This document shows, piece after piece, positions 51,610 to 62,879 of a DNA stretch of 64,000 bases (the stretch's first letter is position 1; the number at the start of each line of letters is the position of its first letter). This stretch comes from Blastobasis lacticolella (taxonomy: Eukaryota > Arthropoda > Insecta > Lepidoptera > Blastobasidae), in assembly GCA_905147135.1 (NCBI GenBank), contig LR990057.1:1178001-1242000 (forward strand), read 5' to 3'. A program made the translations under genes and the position numbers. Under the pieces are notes generated by a model, which was not told the DNA's origin, did not search any database, and saw only the letters and a list, made by a program, of their open reading frames with translations.

Positions 51610-52970
51610 AGAGAACGAAAACATTGCTGCTTGGCGAAAGAAATAGAGCAGGCGAACTTCGGTAAACCACACCCAGGGCGATACCGGCTTAATTTTTCAC
51701 CTGAACTGAGCTGCCATTTACTTTACACTTACATTATACTCAGTCATAAAAAGCCAACGAGATCCTCAATGCCGCGATGGCACAATCATAACGAACCATA
51801 ACTCGCTGCTTTCAGTGATCAATAAATCACTTGACTTGGAATCACTCGACAGAGGCCTCTTATACCCCCGCGGGTTGAGAGGCGAGGCGGGGGGAAGACG
51901 GTATAAAATTGAAAAGCGTAAAAAAGCCATAAAAGTCCACTTGCGCTGCCTTACAGCCCGTAAATAGATCATATCTAAGGGAATTATTCGCGTTCCTTTC
52001 ATTTTACCCCCTTGAGTGTAGGGTGTCCATGGAGCGAGTGTACAGGTCAGTCAGACACAGTACAATAAATAACAAGAAACAAAACAACCCTAATTAGGCA
52101 CACAGTAAGAATAATATATGAATGCGTATTGTCAGCTTAATTTGAACGCAATACGTCTAGAATGACAGGCAGAGTGGACAACCAACTGAGATATTGGATT
52201 GTTGCCGCTCAGAGCTCACGAGAGTGCCTATACTTTTCATTAGAGCAAACTCTATGTGCGAAATTTATGATATGCATATCACCCTCGCTTTAAACCACTT
52301 CTCATCACACCTTATAAAGAGATAGTTCTAATATATTTTAATAAATCTTATGTTCAGCAAGCCAACACGGACCATCGCTTCATGGTAGAAGTTTAGTGAA
52401 ACCACAGAACTTAAACAAAATAAGCACTTCATTCGCAATTGCTATAACGATCACTACAAAAGTAGGTAACTCTACCTACACTCCTACACAAGACCATCCA
52501 TATAAGTACCAAATTTTGGTCACCCTACCTCCGGGATTCCCTGACAGCCCGGCCCAATTCGGAGGTAGTCAGATAACGGGATTTGCTAACCGGCATCGAC
52601 AGCCCGCTTCCCGGGATTTTGCAGTAGTTAGATTTCCTCGTACTCTAAGATGGTAGATCTTTCGTTTCCATGGAAACCACACGTATGTGCCAGTGCTAGA
52701 CTGATTTTTCATTGTTTTGTAAAAAGATAACTTAGGGAAATGGGTTTTCGAAGCACTGCAAGGATATCGCCTTATTTGTTCACGAATATCAGTAAGTAGC
52801 TACTGAAATATGTCGGATAAATTATTTTGTTATTGGGGAGACAGAGTTTAACAGGGAGTTAATGGATAGTTTAGTTTAGGTACCTACTTAATTAAAAGTG
52901 AATGAAAGATTGTCCATGTACTTAGGTATGTCTGGTCAATGGTGAAGTTGTGTATGAGATTGTAATGAGG
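51610..52970. other. No gene seen
   Basis: About 1.4 kb of single-copy-looking sequence. An 86-codon frame at 52396-52656 has no recognisable family. Unidentified. Confidence 0.45.
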
Positions 52971-52972
52971 AG

Positions 52973-53381
52973 TTTTCCAATAGGTATCTAAAGCATTCGT
53001 AACCACTCACTAGATGGCGGCCCAGCAATTTTGGTAATTTATAATCGCTAGAAAAAGGTTCTTAGCAAAGGGGATATAAACACTGGGTACATTGTATTGG
53101 ATAATATTGTATTTATCAATAGTTATTAACCATTTTAGAGGTTGTAATAAAATGGAACAAAGTGCCTATTCTTTAAAATATGTATTTGTACATTTCGTTC
53201 AACCTTTAAAATTTATGTTTATATTAATCAACATTTTATTTTTAGGTTTAGTATTAGATGGCTGCATGAAATCACTGCCAAAATCATACAGATTTAAAAA
53301 TACCAGAATAGTAGGAGCGCCATCTATTGATGCTTTTTGAAACCAACTGACAATAAATACCTACTGGATAACTCCTCATTG
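52973..53381. mobile_element. MITE-F copy 3, 409 bp
   Basis: AATGAGGAGTTTTCCAATAG at left and complement-like CTACTGGATAACTCCTCATT at right. An internal 82-codon frame is not conserved in the other copies. Confidence 0.87.
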
Positions 53382-53639
53382 AGATATGAAATTATCGTTG
53401 CAATTGAATTGTAACCATTGATAATTCTCCGCCTTTATTTTTGTTAAAACATGATGGTATCAAGGTATTTCAATCCCCTTCACCACATCAGGCATCAACA
53501 GCCCACACCAGTCCGCTACTGGATATGAGCCTCCTCACGTCAGCGGGAGGGCATTGCCACAATCTACGCTTACTTACATACTTACTATGATGACGCAGCG
53601 TTCCAAAAGGCAGGCAGAGAGCACTTGCTAATACGTAGT

Positions 53640-54260
53640 CCTGAGTCACTTATATCTATAACAAAGGTTTGTGTGTGTATGTGTACAAAGTTACCTCTTT
53701 AAACCGGTTTAACGTTCTTGGATGAAATTTTGTAGGTAGCTAGATTAGGGTCTGAAATAAGACCTAGCCTACTTTTTATCCCCCCACTCCCCACTCGTAC
53801 GCTATAACGTGTAGTCCCCCCCCTTCCCACGGAGTGTCGCATCCTATGAAGCCTTAAAAGCCTTTCCGACAGGCATCCTCAGGCGGAGGTTAACAGGTAG
53901 GCGCTTAGGTTTTTCATAGTGAGTGAGTCCTGCATAAGCGGTCACAACATTATGCTGAGGGGGTCCAGTTGCACTGGAAACCGGGACACGGAGTTTAAAC
54001 AATGCCACTGGGAATAGATAAACTGTAGGCAGGTACATTTATTATTATAATTCTTTTATTTTGTTTAACATAATTTTTTATATGTACGCTTAGTTCCTTG
54101 TTTTTTGTTGTTGTTCCTAATTATCGTGTCGTGGTGTCTACGTGCAATAAATGTCTTCTTTCTTTCTTTCTTTCATAACTATGAACTGAACTGAACTGGG
54201 TGTGGTTTACTCATGAGTGTTCTTCGCCTCCCTCTCCCGCTAGTGCTCATTACCCGATGC
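53640..54260 (+). repeat. Repeat Q and neighbouring debris
   Basis: 53640-53770 is a TATAACAAAGG...GATGAAATTTTGTAGG-type dispersed repeat. About 53770-54260 is repeat Q (GGAGTGTCGCATCCTATGAA, GGTAGGCGCTTAGG, TGGGCGCAAAAA), also at 35840 (reversed) and 63860. Contains a (TTTC)n run near 54155-54172. Confidence 0.6.
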
Positions 54261-54580
54261 TGTGGGCGCAAAAATAAACAAAAAAATTAAGTAAAAAAGG
54301 GAGGAGACGCGGGAGGAAAACTAGTGTTCAAATAAATATTAAAGAAGCAGTAAGAAAAAAAGTCTCGGCATTATCCGATATCACATTGCTAAAGCAGCAA
54401 AAGGTGTGTTACCCGGATAATGGAATCTGTCTCCATTTTGCACTCAGCGAGGTTGAAATAGAATTATGTGCTTAAAAGGGAAGATTCACTCGCTTTACAC
54501 CTAATCCCTTAGTAAAATTGAAGTATCTTACTAGATTTGTATTTGAGAAGGTCTTTTCAATATAGGGTAAGTTGTTAGTA

Positions 54581-54848
54581 GAGTTCGTCTAATCTAAAAT
54601 GACGCGCCCCACTATCGCATTAACGCACACAAGCAAGTTTCAAATATGAACGCAATACATATACAAATGCCGTTGTAATTGGTCATTCAGTTGCCGGTAA
54701 GATTCAAACGTAGGAGCACGCGTCGTTCATTGGCTCCACACAGATGAAGTGTCGTTCAAAGTGTTCGAAGTGGCATCAATATTTGCACTCACACATCGAA
54801 ATCAACTAACTAAGTAGTGGGGCGCGTAATTTTAGACTAGACAAGCTC
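54581..54848 (-). mobile_element. MITE-D copy 3, 268 bp
   Basis: Opposite orientation to copies 1, 2, 4 and 5. Ends GAGTTCGTCTAATCTAAAAT and complement-like, TA at 54579-54580 and 54849-54850. Confidence 0.92.
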
Positions 54849-54850
54849 TA

Positions 54851-55264
54851 CCTGCCTATAATACGCAATGGGACTGGCTGATGTCTCTTTTCTCACCAGT
54901 TCGGGACACCAAAATAATGCCGTTTTTACCGGACTACGGCGGAGCCAAGGTAGGGTAATGATTTAACATAGAGTAGCCCCCTTTAATAGACATTTTAATT
55001 AGGTTAGCCTTCGCAGTGACACAAATAAACAATTATATAATTCTGTATAATTTTTGGAGGTTTGTCCGACAATCTCAAAAAATATGTACTTGCAATGAAT
55101 TATATGTGCTTTTATTCCTTTATATTATATGTACCTTAATAATAAAAAGGTCAAGTCTTCAATGCCTTGGTAGCCTACGAATTAAGATGATAATCAGTAA
55201 GCTACTGCTAGCTAACCAGTGGGACGTGATTAATTATCACCGAATAAATGTCAGCCGCAAAACT
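54851..55264. other. No gene seen
   Basis: AT-rich with no repeat match noticed. Confidence 0.5.
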
Positions 55265-55319
55265 CACACTTCTGGGCCTTCCCCAGAGATCTGCACAAAG
55301 GCCGATCCTGTGCCTAAGT
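55265..55319 (-). mobile_element. RTE-like LINE scrap, target of a SINE-A
   Basis: CTCACACTTCTGGGCCTTCC, CAGAGATCTGCACAAAGGCC, GATCCTGTGCC: the complement of the LINE 3' end. SINE-A 55323-55650 inserted at its right edge. Confidence 0.75.
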
Positions 55320-55654
55320 CCTCATCATCATCATCTTGACGTTAATGTCTTGGTTGTACTTTCGCGCACTAGGGCCCGGAGTCCGACTTGAAAATGATCC
55401 AGTAGTTGTCGGATCAGGTAAGTACAGTGGAGCGATTGCCATCTGACCTCCATGACCCTGCTAACAGGGGAACCTGACCATATTCATCATGGTCCAGGCT
55501 TCATCACGTTTTTCGTCACCGTAAGAGCATCGGTTAGTATTCAACTAATGTACATAACACAGAAAAGAATCATTGGTACACGGCGGCAGTGGGATTCGAA
55601 CCCGGTCTCGCATTGCGAGTCGGATACCGTTACCACTAGGCCTCCGAGGCCCAA
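55320..55654 (-). mobile_element. SINE-A, full copy
   Basis: From CATCATCATCATCTTGACG to GCCTCCGAGGCC. Perfect 10-bp target duplication GTGCCTAAGT at 55310-55319 and 55655-55664. Confidence 0.93.
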
Positions 55655-55664
55655 GTGCCTAAGT

Positions 55665-56660
55665 GTGATAAGTATTCTAATAGCTAATAAAACGTAGTTG
55701 ACAACGCACTTTTATTCAAATTTTTCTCCAACACCACTCGTCTAGTCTTTATGCGCCATCAAACTTTAATACTTCATAAAACGAAGAAAACAAATGGTTA
55801 ATACGTTCTATTGATGTGCTGTAAGCTGTAACTTACGCTTCTTCAGAGCCAGTGAGCGAACGCCCTCACTTTCCAACCATTTATTGCTAGCTTCGTAATG
55901 TTTGCGTAACCTATACTTAGCTATTTGCAAGGGAACCGTGCTATTTTTGACATTTCAAAGCGAAACTTTCCAGGAAAGGGTCAATTAGACGGGCAGGATA
56001 AATAAGGACTTAGACTTGAGCGCTGGTTGTTGAATCGTATTAGATTAGGTAATTACTCTGATGTTCTACTCTGGGTCGTGGGGTATCGGGTAGATTATAA
56101 TGTAGCATCAATTATCCCTCATCGGAACCGTGTAGACGACTGACGATTAAGGTTTACATAACCGACTAGATTTTACGTGAGTGTGGAAGAAGCGCGAGAG
56201 ATTATGAAGTAGCAAGTGGAATTATGTTTGTCAGGACTGTGGCAAATAGAACAATATGGGATCTACCTACCTCAACAGGAAAATGGCTTAAGTATTATGT
56301 ATTTTTCGTTAGTTTACCAGAAATATATCAGAGACCTCTGCTGCCAGGTGTGGAAATTATGTCGAAGCCGTATCTAATATGCATATTTCATGATGATACG
56401 TACAAACAAACAGACGCGTATCTATTGCGACTCTTTTTTATGGCCATAGACCGTACACAGATACTGATGTAGGTTCGCAAACCAATTGGTAGTTGTAGGA
56501 TATCTAGGTGTAGGGTAGGCTAGGTGTAGGGTAGAGTAGGATAGGTTAGGGGTAGGACAACACGCGAACAAAGTCACGTTCTACGCCGGGCCTACTAATT
56601 CCTGGTAAAAACCAAAGCTCGTTTAAACTAGGTAGACGAGAAATTATTTTTATGACTTGA
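55665..56660. other. No gene seen
   Basis: A TAGGGTAGAGTAGGATAGG-type short tandem run lies near 56505-56550. The 82-codon frame at 56224-56472 has no family. Confidence 0.45.
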
Positions 56661-56662
56661 GT

Positions 56663-56838
56663 CATCATCATCATCATATTGGCGTTATGTCCCGGTTGCG
56701 CCCCCGCGCAGCACGCGAGGGCCCAGGGTCCGCCTTCCTGCTATTCTTGGCCCACCTCGCTCGGTCTTCGGCATCCCTAGTGGTGAGCTTATTGGCACGC
56801 ATATCGTTCTTGACTACGTCAAGCCATTGCTTATTTTT
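56663..56838 (-). mobile_element. LINE 3' end that carries the SINE-A tail
   Basis: In - sense: GCAATGGCTTGACGTAGTCA, CGATATGCGTGCCAATAAGC, CACCACTAGGGATGCCGAAG, then AAGGCGGACCCTGGGCCCTC, GCGCAACCGGGACATAACGC, (GAT)n. The first part codes for a WLDVVKNDMRAN-type LINE C-terminus; the second part equals the SINE-A 3' end. Confidence 0.88.
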
Positions 56839-58740
56839 ATGACGTGAGTACTAAGTCAAACCAAACTCGTGGCGTAAAACCACGACGAAAATATAAACGG
56901 CCAAAGCACGCACGATATTTTCCATTACCGCTGACTGGAATATCTAAGATTTCTCTTACAAAAATAGTATTTTATCTGCACATTCCTTTAACAGAATCCC
57001 CTTGGTCTAGACGCGGTCTCTGCATTCTGGTCACGCGCGCTAATCTACTGCACTGTCGGTATTCCCTCTATACTTTGGCGTGTGGCGACCATGTTTATTC
57101 TTTACATTCGAATTCCGAATAAACCGAATATTCCATTCGGATCGCATTGGTGTCTACGAGTGCTGATGGCGAGATGAAAATCTATTTTCAATGTTGTGCC
57201 GAATATCGGTTTTGAATTTCGGTTCATATTTTCTTGCTATTCTTTCGATGGATTTGAAATATCGAGCTCTCGACGCGGTGTGCCGACAATGCGAAATGGC
57301 AAAATATGTGCTCTGTTATTTCAAAATATACCGTAATAACAAAGGGTTCATTCCCAAATGTTACGGAATGGGGAATAACGGGAATTTTAGTTTTGTTGTC
57401 CCCCATTTTTAAATTTAATTATTTTATTAAGAAAACTCATTCATTGTGCTCGGCTTCGTAAGGGCCACGTTCTAAATTTTAATATCCAGACCGATTTAAT
57501 AACTATAACGCATTCTAAATGGATGATTCTTTCGTGTGGTATTAGCCTAGTGTTAACAAACATTTTGTGTGTTTAGCAGTCGCTCGGACCATAATATAGG
57601 TAAATTGTTTCATCATTCCTTAGTACTTATGAAGAGAGGCGCTGTTGTCTCTAGACTAGCTAATTATATATATTTACCTAGTATGTAGTTCTGTTTATAA
57701 CCGTGGGACTTTAAAGATAACACGCTAGCATCAGATAATCATTGTCTCTTTGTCTCGTTTGAATCTATGAAACGGCCATACTTTCCGACCATGTACGGTT
57801 TGTAGAAATGCTTATTATATTACTGTTTATAACTCGAATTATTTATCGGTCCGTCTACATTGTCAAAATAATATCAAAAGTATCCCACTCATTTCCCCAT
57901 ACAATTGATAGATCGTCAGGCCGATTGTAAGCGAGGGTCACATAATGTAAGTGTCGTTTTGGCCAGATGGGACGGCGAGGACCCAGTCCTCGGCTGAATT
58001 ATTCATGGCCCCAACGAGGCCCTGATACGTTGCCAACGGCCTCTGGTATTCCTAAAAGAATGTTATTATGTAGTGAACAGAAAACATTGTGTGGCCATTG
58101 AATCCAAGAAGGGTACAGCTTGGCAAAAAACAGTTTGGGGAAATTGATGGCGCTAGTGTCGTATATCCATTGACAGTCAATTAGTGTTGACATTATAAAT
58201 AAAGTTGTTCCACCTGTCACTACGGCAAACTCTTTTTGCTGTCTAGAAACTACTTGGTTAAATACCAATGATATCCGTTTGTTTATGCATTTGTGCGTAA
58301 GCTCGATAGTTCCTCATCGTTAGTCTGTTGTTTCGAGTCGCAAGGATAATAATGACGTCAGCCAGTCTAGCCATCTTTGACAGCTTCGCTTACGTGATGC
58401 GTGTATGGTAGAAAATTGACAGGTCGAAGTTCGACTATTTCTACTAACATCTACATTGACTCTGATTGTGTAGGATCATCCGCCAATCCGCCTCCTTTGT
58501 ACACCGAAAGTACGTGAATTGTCTATGGACCAAGAATTTCTACCACAGACAGCATACGTCAAATAACGTTAGCTTATGTCAAATCCCATACATTTTTTCT
58601 ACCACAAACGATTGTAGATTAACGAAACCTCTTGGCTAAGGCCGCGATTCGATACTACCCCTACCTATTGGATGCGGGCGTGAGTATGTATGTATGTATG
58701 ACTTCAGGTATAATATAGTAGTAGGAGTCTATTGAAACGT
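56839..58740. other. About 1.9 kb, no gene seen
   Basis: It includes CATTCGG/CCGAAT-rich sequence around 57105-57235 and a (TATG)n end at 58684-58700 like that of the LINE remnants at 438 and 29163. Open frames under 95 codons, none recognised. Confidence 0.45.
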
Positions 58741-58746
58741 ACGTAC

Positions 58747-58866
58747 AGTGCCACAAATTTATCTGAACCGGTGACGGCATCGCGTTAAGTTCGAATACAT
58801 TTCTTAATGCGGTGCCGCCATTCTTTGGCCAGTTTTGGCCACCGGATCAAATAAGTTTGTGGCATT
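58747..58866. mobile_element. Small MITE, about 120 bp
   Basis: Imperfect inverted ends: GTGCCACAAATTTATCTGAA at left, and a complement-like GATCAAATAAGTTTGTGGCA at right. Spacer not recognised. Confidence 0.7.
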
Positions 58867-58869
58867 GTA

Positions 58870-59330
58870 AGAGCACTTATCGGTACCGTCACTACACTCT
58901 AGGTATAACATATACAACCAAAGCCGTGATATAGAACACTCTATATCATAAAGACCAAAAGTTTATAAATTGATTAGTTACGTAATAGTCTAAAAAAATA
59001 CTCGAGAAAATCTTTGTGTTTCGGAAGAAATTAAAGCCTAAGCTTCGACTGCAATAAGAGGTAAAATGCACCTACATAATTTAATTATTTAAATAATAAT
59101 TTGATTTCGAATGTATATTAAATTGAAATTATGTTGCTGCCTATATACAGTATAGTACCTAAACGACGCATCTAACTCCGAGCTCTAAGTTTATCTGGGT
59201 CAATATCTCTCTGCAATACATTTGCAATCCACGCCTAAATATCCATTGTTTAGCAGATCGGCAACAAGCCACACCCAAACTAACGTCTATGTTCAGTATT
59301 AGACTCTCCCTTTCTGTCCGAGAAATATCT
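58870..59330. other. No gene seen
   Basis: AT-rich, single-copy-looking sequence. Confidence 0.5.
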
Positions 59331-59335
59331 ATAAT

Positions 59336-59668
59336 CATCTTTGCGTTAATGTCCCGTGCTGGCCCTGGATCCGTCTTGACCATGATCCAGGATTTGGCAG
59401 AGTTAATTACATTGGAGCGACTGCTACCTGACCTCCGTGACCCTGTTAACTGGGGAACCTAACCAGATTGGAGCATGGTTACACATTCAGTCGCCTGAAT
59501 GTGCAGATTTCATCACAATGTTTTCCCTCACCGTAAGAACATCGGTTAGCGTTCAACTACGAACATAACTCAGAAAAGAGTCATTGGTACGCGGCGGCAC
59601 TGAGGTTCGAACCCTGTACCTCTCGCTTACGAGTCGGTCCCCATAACCATTAATTAAGCCGCCGAGGT
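59336..59668 (-). mobile_element. SINE-A, full copy
   Basis: The complement carries GCCGCCGAGG...GGTTCGAACC (B-box complement), CTCACCGTAAGAACATCGGT, CATGATCCAGGATTTGGCAG, and the tail complement ATCATCTTTGCGTTAATGTC. Confidence 0.9.
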
Positions 59669-59694
59669 TTTAACTCGATGTAGAAAAATGTGTC

Positions 59695-60010
59695 ATAGAG
59701 GTGGGCAACGTATTGGCGATGCTCTTGGTGTTTGCTTATGTCTATAGGCAGTGGTGACCACTTTCCATCAGGTGGCCCATGATATGATAAAAAAAAAAGT
59801 GTTTTCGAGAAAGGAAACAGAGGCACGGCATAGTGGGATATTCCGTTGGAATTGGAGCCGCCGAACTGGCGTACTACACCTTACCAAAACCACAGCCAAA
59901 CATTACTATGTTAAACAGTTATTATGTTCCTGCTCACCAGTAAGGAATCGAAGCTGTGGCAGTGGAGGGGTCTTGCGTTTACGTATTTGCTGCTAGAGCA
60001 TCGTGTGCAG
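59695..60010 (+). repeat. Repeat I pieces
   Basis: 59695-59780: AGAGGTGGGCAACGTATTGG, TCTATAGGCAGTGGTGACCA, CTTTCCATCAGGTGG. 59920-60010: TTATGTTCCTGCTCACCAGT, GCAGTGGAGGGG, TATTTGCTGCTAGAGCA. The order is opposite to that in the long copy at 44355, so these are separate insertions. Confidence 0.65.
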
Positions 60011-60058
60011 AGGCTCAATTTTTGAACCGTTCGCCTCGATATGACAAATTTTGGTTTT

Positions 60059-60148
60059 CGACATGAAAAATTCAATATTTTTTAAATCACATTAGCAATA
60101 CTGAAAGTGAACTAACTGAAGTTCAAAATATTAAATTTTTCATGCCCA
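60059..60148. repeat. Imperfect inverted repeat
   Basis: CATGAAAAATTCAATATTTT and AAAATATTAAATTTTTCATG, 20 bp with one mismatch. Outer flanks also pair loosely (AACCGTTCGCC / GAAAACCGTTC). Confidence 0.75.
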
Positions 60149-60388
60149 AAATAAAAATAGAAAACCGTTCATCTCGAACGTTCCGTTCAACGGTAACACG
60201 CTGGCAAATGTCAAATAAAGTTATGGTGCGTTAACTACCCAAAAAGGTTGCCTGGAAGAAATCGCTTTAAGCGATAAGGCCGCCTGTTGCTTCTCCTGCT
60301 GTTAATTTTAGTTACCCATTGTATACTTTTGATTGTGCAATAAAGCGTTATTCATTATTCATTTTTTATGTCAATATGGTGGAAACTG

Positions 60389-60640
60389 CGACGACCTTAG
60401 TGGTTCAGTGGTCAACATGGTCTGCCACGCAAGAGGTCCCGGGTTCGATTCCTGGTCGGGCAGAAATTGAAATGATTAATTTTAATTTCTGTTGCGGGTC
60501 TGGGTGTTCTATGTATAAAAAGTATGTATTTAAAAAAAAGTATATAAGTAGTTTATCAGTTATCTAGCACCCATAACACAAGCTTTGCTTACTTTGGTGC
60601 TAGATGGCGCTGTGTGAATTTGTCCACGATTATTTATTTA
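60389..60640 (+). mobile_element. SINE-B, best-preserved tRNA-Gly-like head
   Basis: CTTAGTGGTTCAGTGGTCAA, TCTGCCACGCAAGAGG, CCCGGGTTCGATTCCTGG follow tRNA-Gly(GCC) closely: D-arm, GCC anticodon region and T-arm. The acceptor stem is not maintained and an unrelated body continues to ATTTATTTA, so it is a SINE and not a tRNA gene. Confidence 0.85.
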
Positions 60641-61050
60641 AACTAGCGCGCGTTCCATCTATGGTAGCAGTTACAGCAGCCTTGCCGTATGGTTCTTAGA
60701 ACATCAACATAATGAGGTTCAAATGTTCCAGATGTGAATGTTCAAATGGTATGCCAGTAGGTCCCGACCGTGCCACCGAGTAGTGACTCGGACTCCGAAC
60801 TGTGATAACGGAATGAAGCTGGAAACTAATCTTGAAGGGGTTTTCTGTAAATTCACCCCGTAATGGGAGCCGCGCCCCGGGCGGTTCTAAATAATTAAAT
60901 AAGCAAAGGTTAAAACCCTTGCCCGCGCGGAAGTTGTCAAACTGTTATGGTGTGTGGTATAGCAGTGTGATAAACATAGACCGCTGAATGATTGTTTTAG
61001 GCTAATTTTGAGGTTCTGGTCTCGAATTAGTTAGCTTTACTTTTAAAATA
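60641..61050. other. No gene seen
   Basis: Moderate GC. No repeat or coding match noticed. Confidence 0.5.
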
Positions 61051-61058
61051 TTTGGGTA

Positions 61059-61308
61059 GAGCTCGTCTAGTCTAAAATGACGCGCCCCACTACTTAGTTA
61101 GTTGATTTCGATGTGTGAGTGCAAATATTGATAACGACACTTCATCTGTTGGGAGCCAATGAACGACGCGTGCTCCTACGTTTGAATTTCACCGGCAACT
61201 GAATGACCAATTACAACGGCATTTGTATATGTATTGCGTCCATATTTTAAACTTGCTTGTGTGCGTTAATGCGATAGTGGGGCGCGTCATTTTAGGTTAG
61301 ACGAGCTC
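61059..61308 (+). mobile_element. MITE-D copy 4, 250 bp
   Basis: GAGCTCGTCTAGTCTAAAAT to complement-like GACGAGCTC; TA at 61057-61058 and 61309-61310. Confidence 0.93.
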
Positions 61309-61404
61309 TACCAATAATTAACACTGTGACCCTGATGATCCTGGGCGTGTTTGGAACGGTAGAGGAGGGTAGAGTAGAGAACATAGACTGGCATTGCGCA
61401 ATTA

Positions 61405-61715
61405 TACTCACTCATGCTAAAGGTACCGGGTTCTAATCCTACTGCCGCCATGTATGTACCAATGACATATTTTCTGAGTTATGTAACTACTTTAGTAGAA
61501 TACTAACCGATGTGATGAAACCTGCACATTTAGGCGACAGAATGGTGTAAACATGATCGAATCTGGTCAGGTTCCCTTGGTAGCAGGGTCACGGAGGTCA
61601 GATGGGAGTCGCTCCACTGTATTTACCTGACCTGGCAAATCCTGGGTTATGGTCAAAGCGGACTCCGGGCCCTCGTGCGCGAGAGCACAACCGAGACATT
61701 AACGCCGAGATGATT
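61405..61715 (+). mobile_element. SINE-A, 5'-truncated
   Basis: CCGGGTTCTAATCC (B-box), then CTGAGTTATGTAAC, GTCAGGTTCCCTTGGTAGCA, GGGCCCTCGTGCGCGAGAGC, CATTAACGCCGAGATGAT. The A-box region is absent. Confidence 0.88.
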
Positions 61716-61879
61716 ATTATAGTATATGTTGCTACAAGTGATGATGATCATGATACCTTTAAGGCTAGTGTCATCTGAGTCGCTCCAGCGCGATTCATAC
61801 AAACATACGTTGACTATCAAACCCAATTTTATGTACGTGTTCTATAAATCAATGCTTATGGTCTGTTAGATTTTCGTTA

Positions 61880-61955
61880 AACTATATCGTTTCAAAGTTA
61901 CACAGGATTTAAAATTGGTATGGATATCTAAAATCCCGTGTAACTTTAAAACTAT
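61880..61955. repeat. Short inverted repeat
   Basis: CAAAGTTACACAGGATTT and AAATCCCGTGTAACTTTAA, near 61892 and 61931, pair with one or two mismatches. Possibly a MITE remnant. Confidence 0.6.
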
Positions 61956-62317
61956 ATATTCAAGCAATCTATGAAATTCCAAAACCAATGAAATTCCACA
62001 TAATTTCAAACTACCTTAGTATGGACCGCGCACGGGGGTACCTACTCTTCTTAATATTGTTTTCTAAAATGCCTTTCCACGTTTGAGAACCCCAGCCAGT
62101 CGTAATAAAGCGAGTCCATTGTATCGGCCGTCGTCGCAGCTAATATAAATCGCAACAGATTAAAACGGAACGACTACACTGCTACCCTCTCAGCCTGCGA
62201 CGTTAGGGTGTCTGGAGCGGGGATCACTCTTGACCCCGCCGGTAAACTTTGCTGGAATTAATAGGTAGGTTACTACTACTTATATTTTTGTTAATATTAG
62301 GCCTTGTAAATATAAAA

Positions 62318-62469
62318 TGAGGCATGGGTAGGCCCCGCAAGGTGGACCGACAACCTGGTAAGGATTGCAGGTACGAGCTGGATGCGGAAGCCACAGGACC
62401 GGCTTTTGTGGAGATCTCTGGGGGAGGTCTATGCCCAGCAGTGGGCGTCTTCTGGCTGATATGATGATG
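62318..62469 (+). mobile_element. RTE-like LINE, short 3' copy with target duplication
   Basis: 152 bp: GGGTAGGCCCCGCAAGGTGG to GGCTGATATGATGATGATG. Perfect 10-bp target duplication AAATATAAAA at 62308-62317 and 62470-62479. Confidence 0.92.
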
Positions 62470-62514
62470 ATGAAATATAAAACTGACGTATCGTATGGAG
62501 ATAGACCAACCGTC

Positions 62515-62780
62515 AGAAAAAGACGGATAACAGATAAGGCCCCGACGAAGTTTACTTAAACACAAATATTTTCATAACCACAAAACCGATTTTAATGAGA
62601 CAAAGCTTGGAACCATATCTATTAAACTGTCTTTCAAAAGAAGTAAACCGCACCCAAATCGGTCCATCAGTTCATCAGTTCATCCATGCCAAAGATAGAT
62701 ACACAAAGCCATGGATAAACAGATACACACGTCGAACTTATAACACCCCTCTTTTCTCTTTGGGGCTTAAAAATTACTGA
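62515..62780 (-). repeat. Repeat B, reversed copy
   Basis: The complement reads GGGGTGTTATAAGTTCGACG, GACAGTTTAATAGATATGGT, AAGCTTTGTCTCATTAAAAT. Longest copy in the window. Confidence 0.75.
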
Positions 62781-62879
62781 AATTGTAAATTTACATATAA
62801 CTTTGTAGTTGTTGTTGCGAAAATAAATATTTTTGACAACACGCTACTATAGCGTATCCTTCGGCGCGTCGAAAATGCG

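Noticed and set aside
52396..52656. 86-codon frame as a small protein gene
   Set aside because: No recognisable domain, no splice sites or poly(A) context, and such lengths are expected by chance here.
60389..60460. Possible tRNA-Gly gene
   Set aside because: The D- and T-arm wording is tRNA-like, but the acceptor stem does not pair and the same body follows in another copy at 2768. It is the head of SINE-B.
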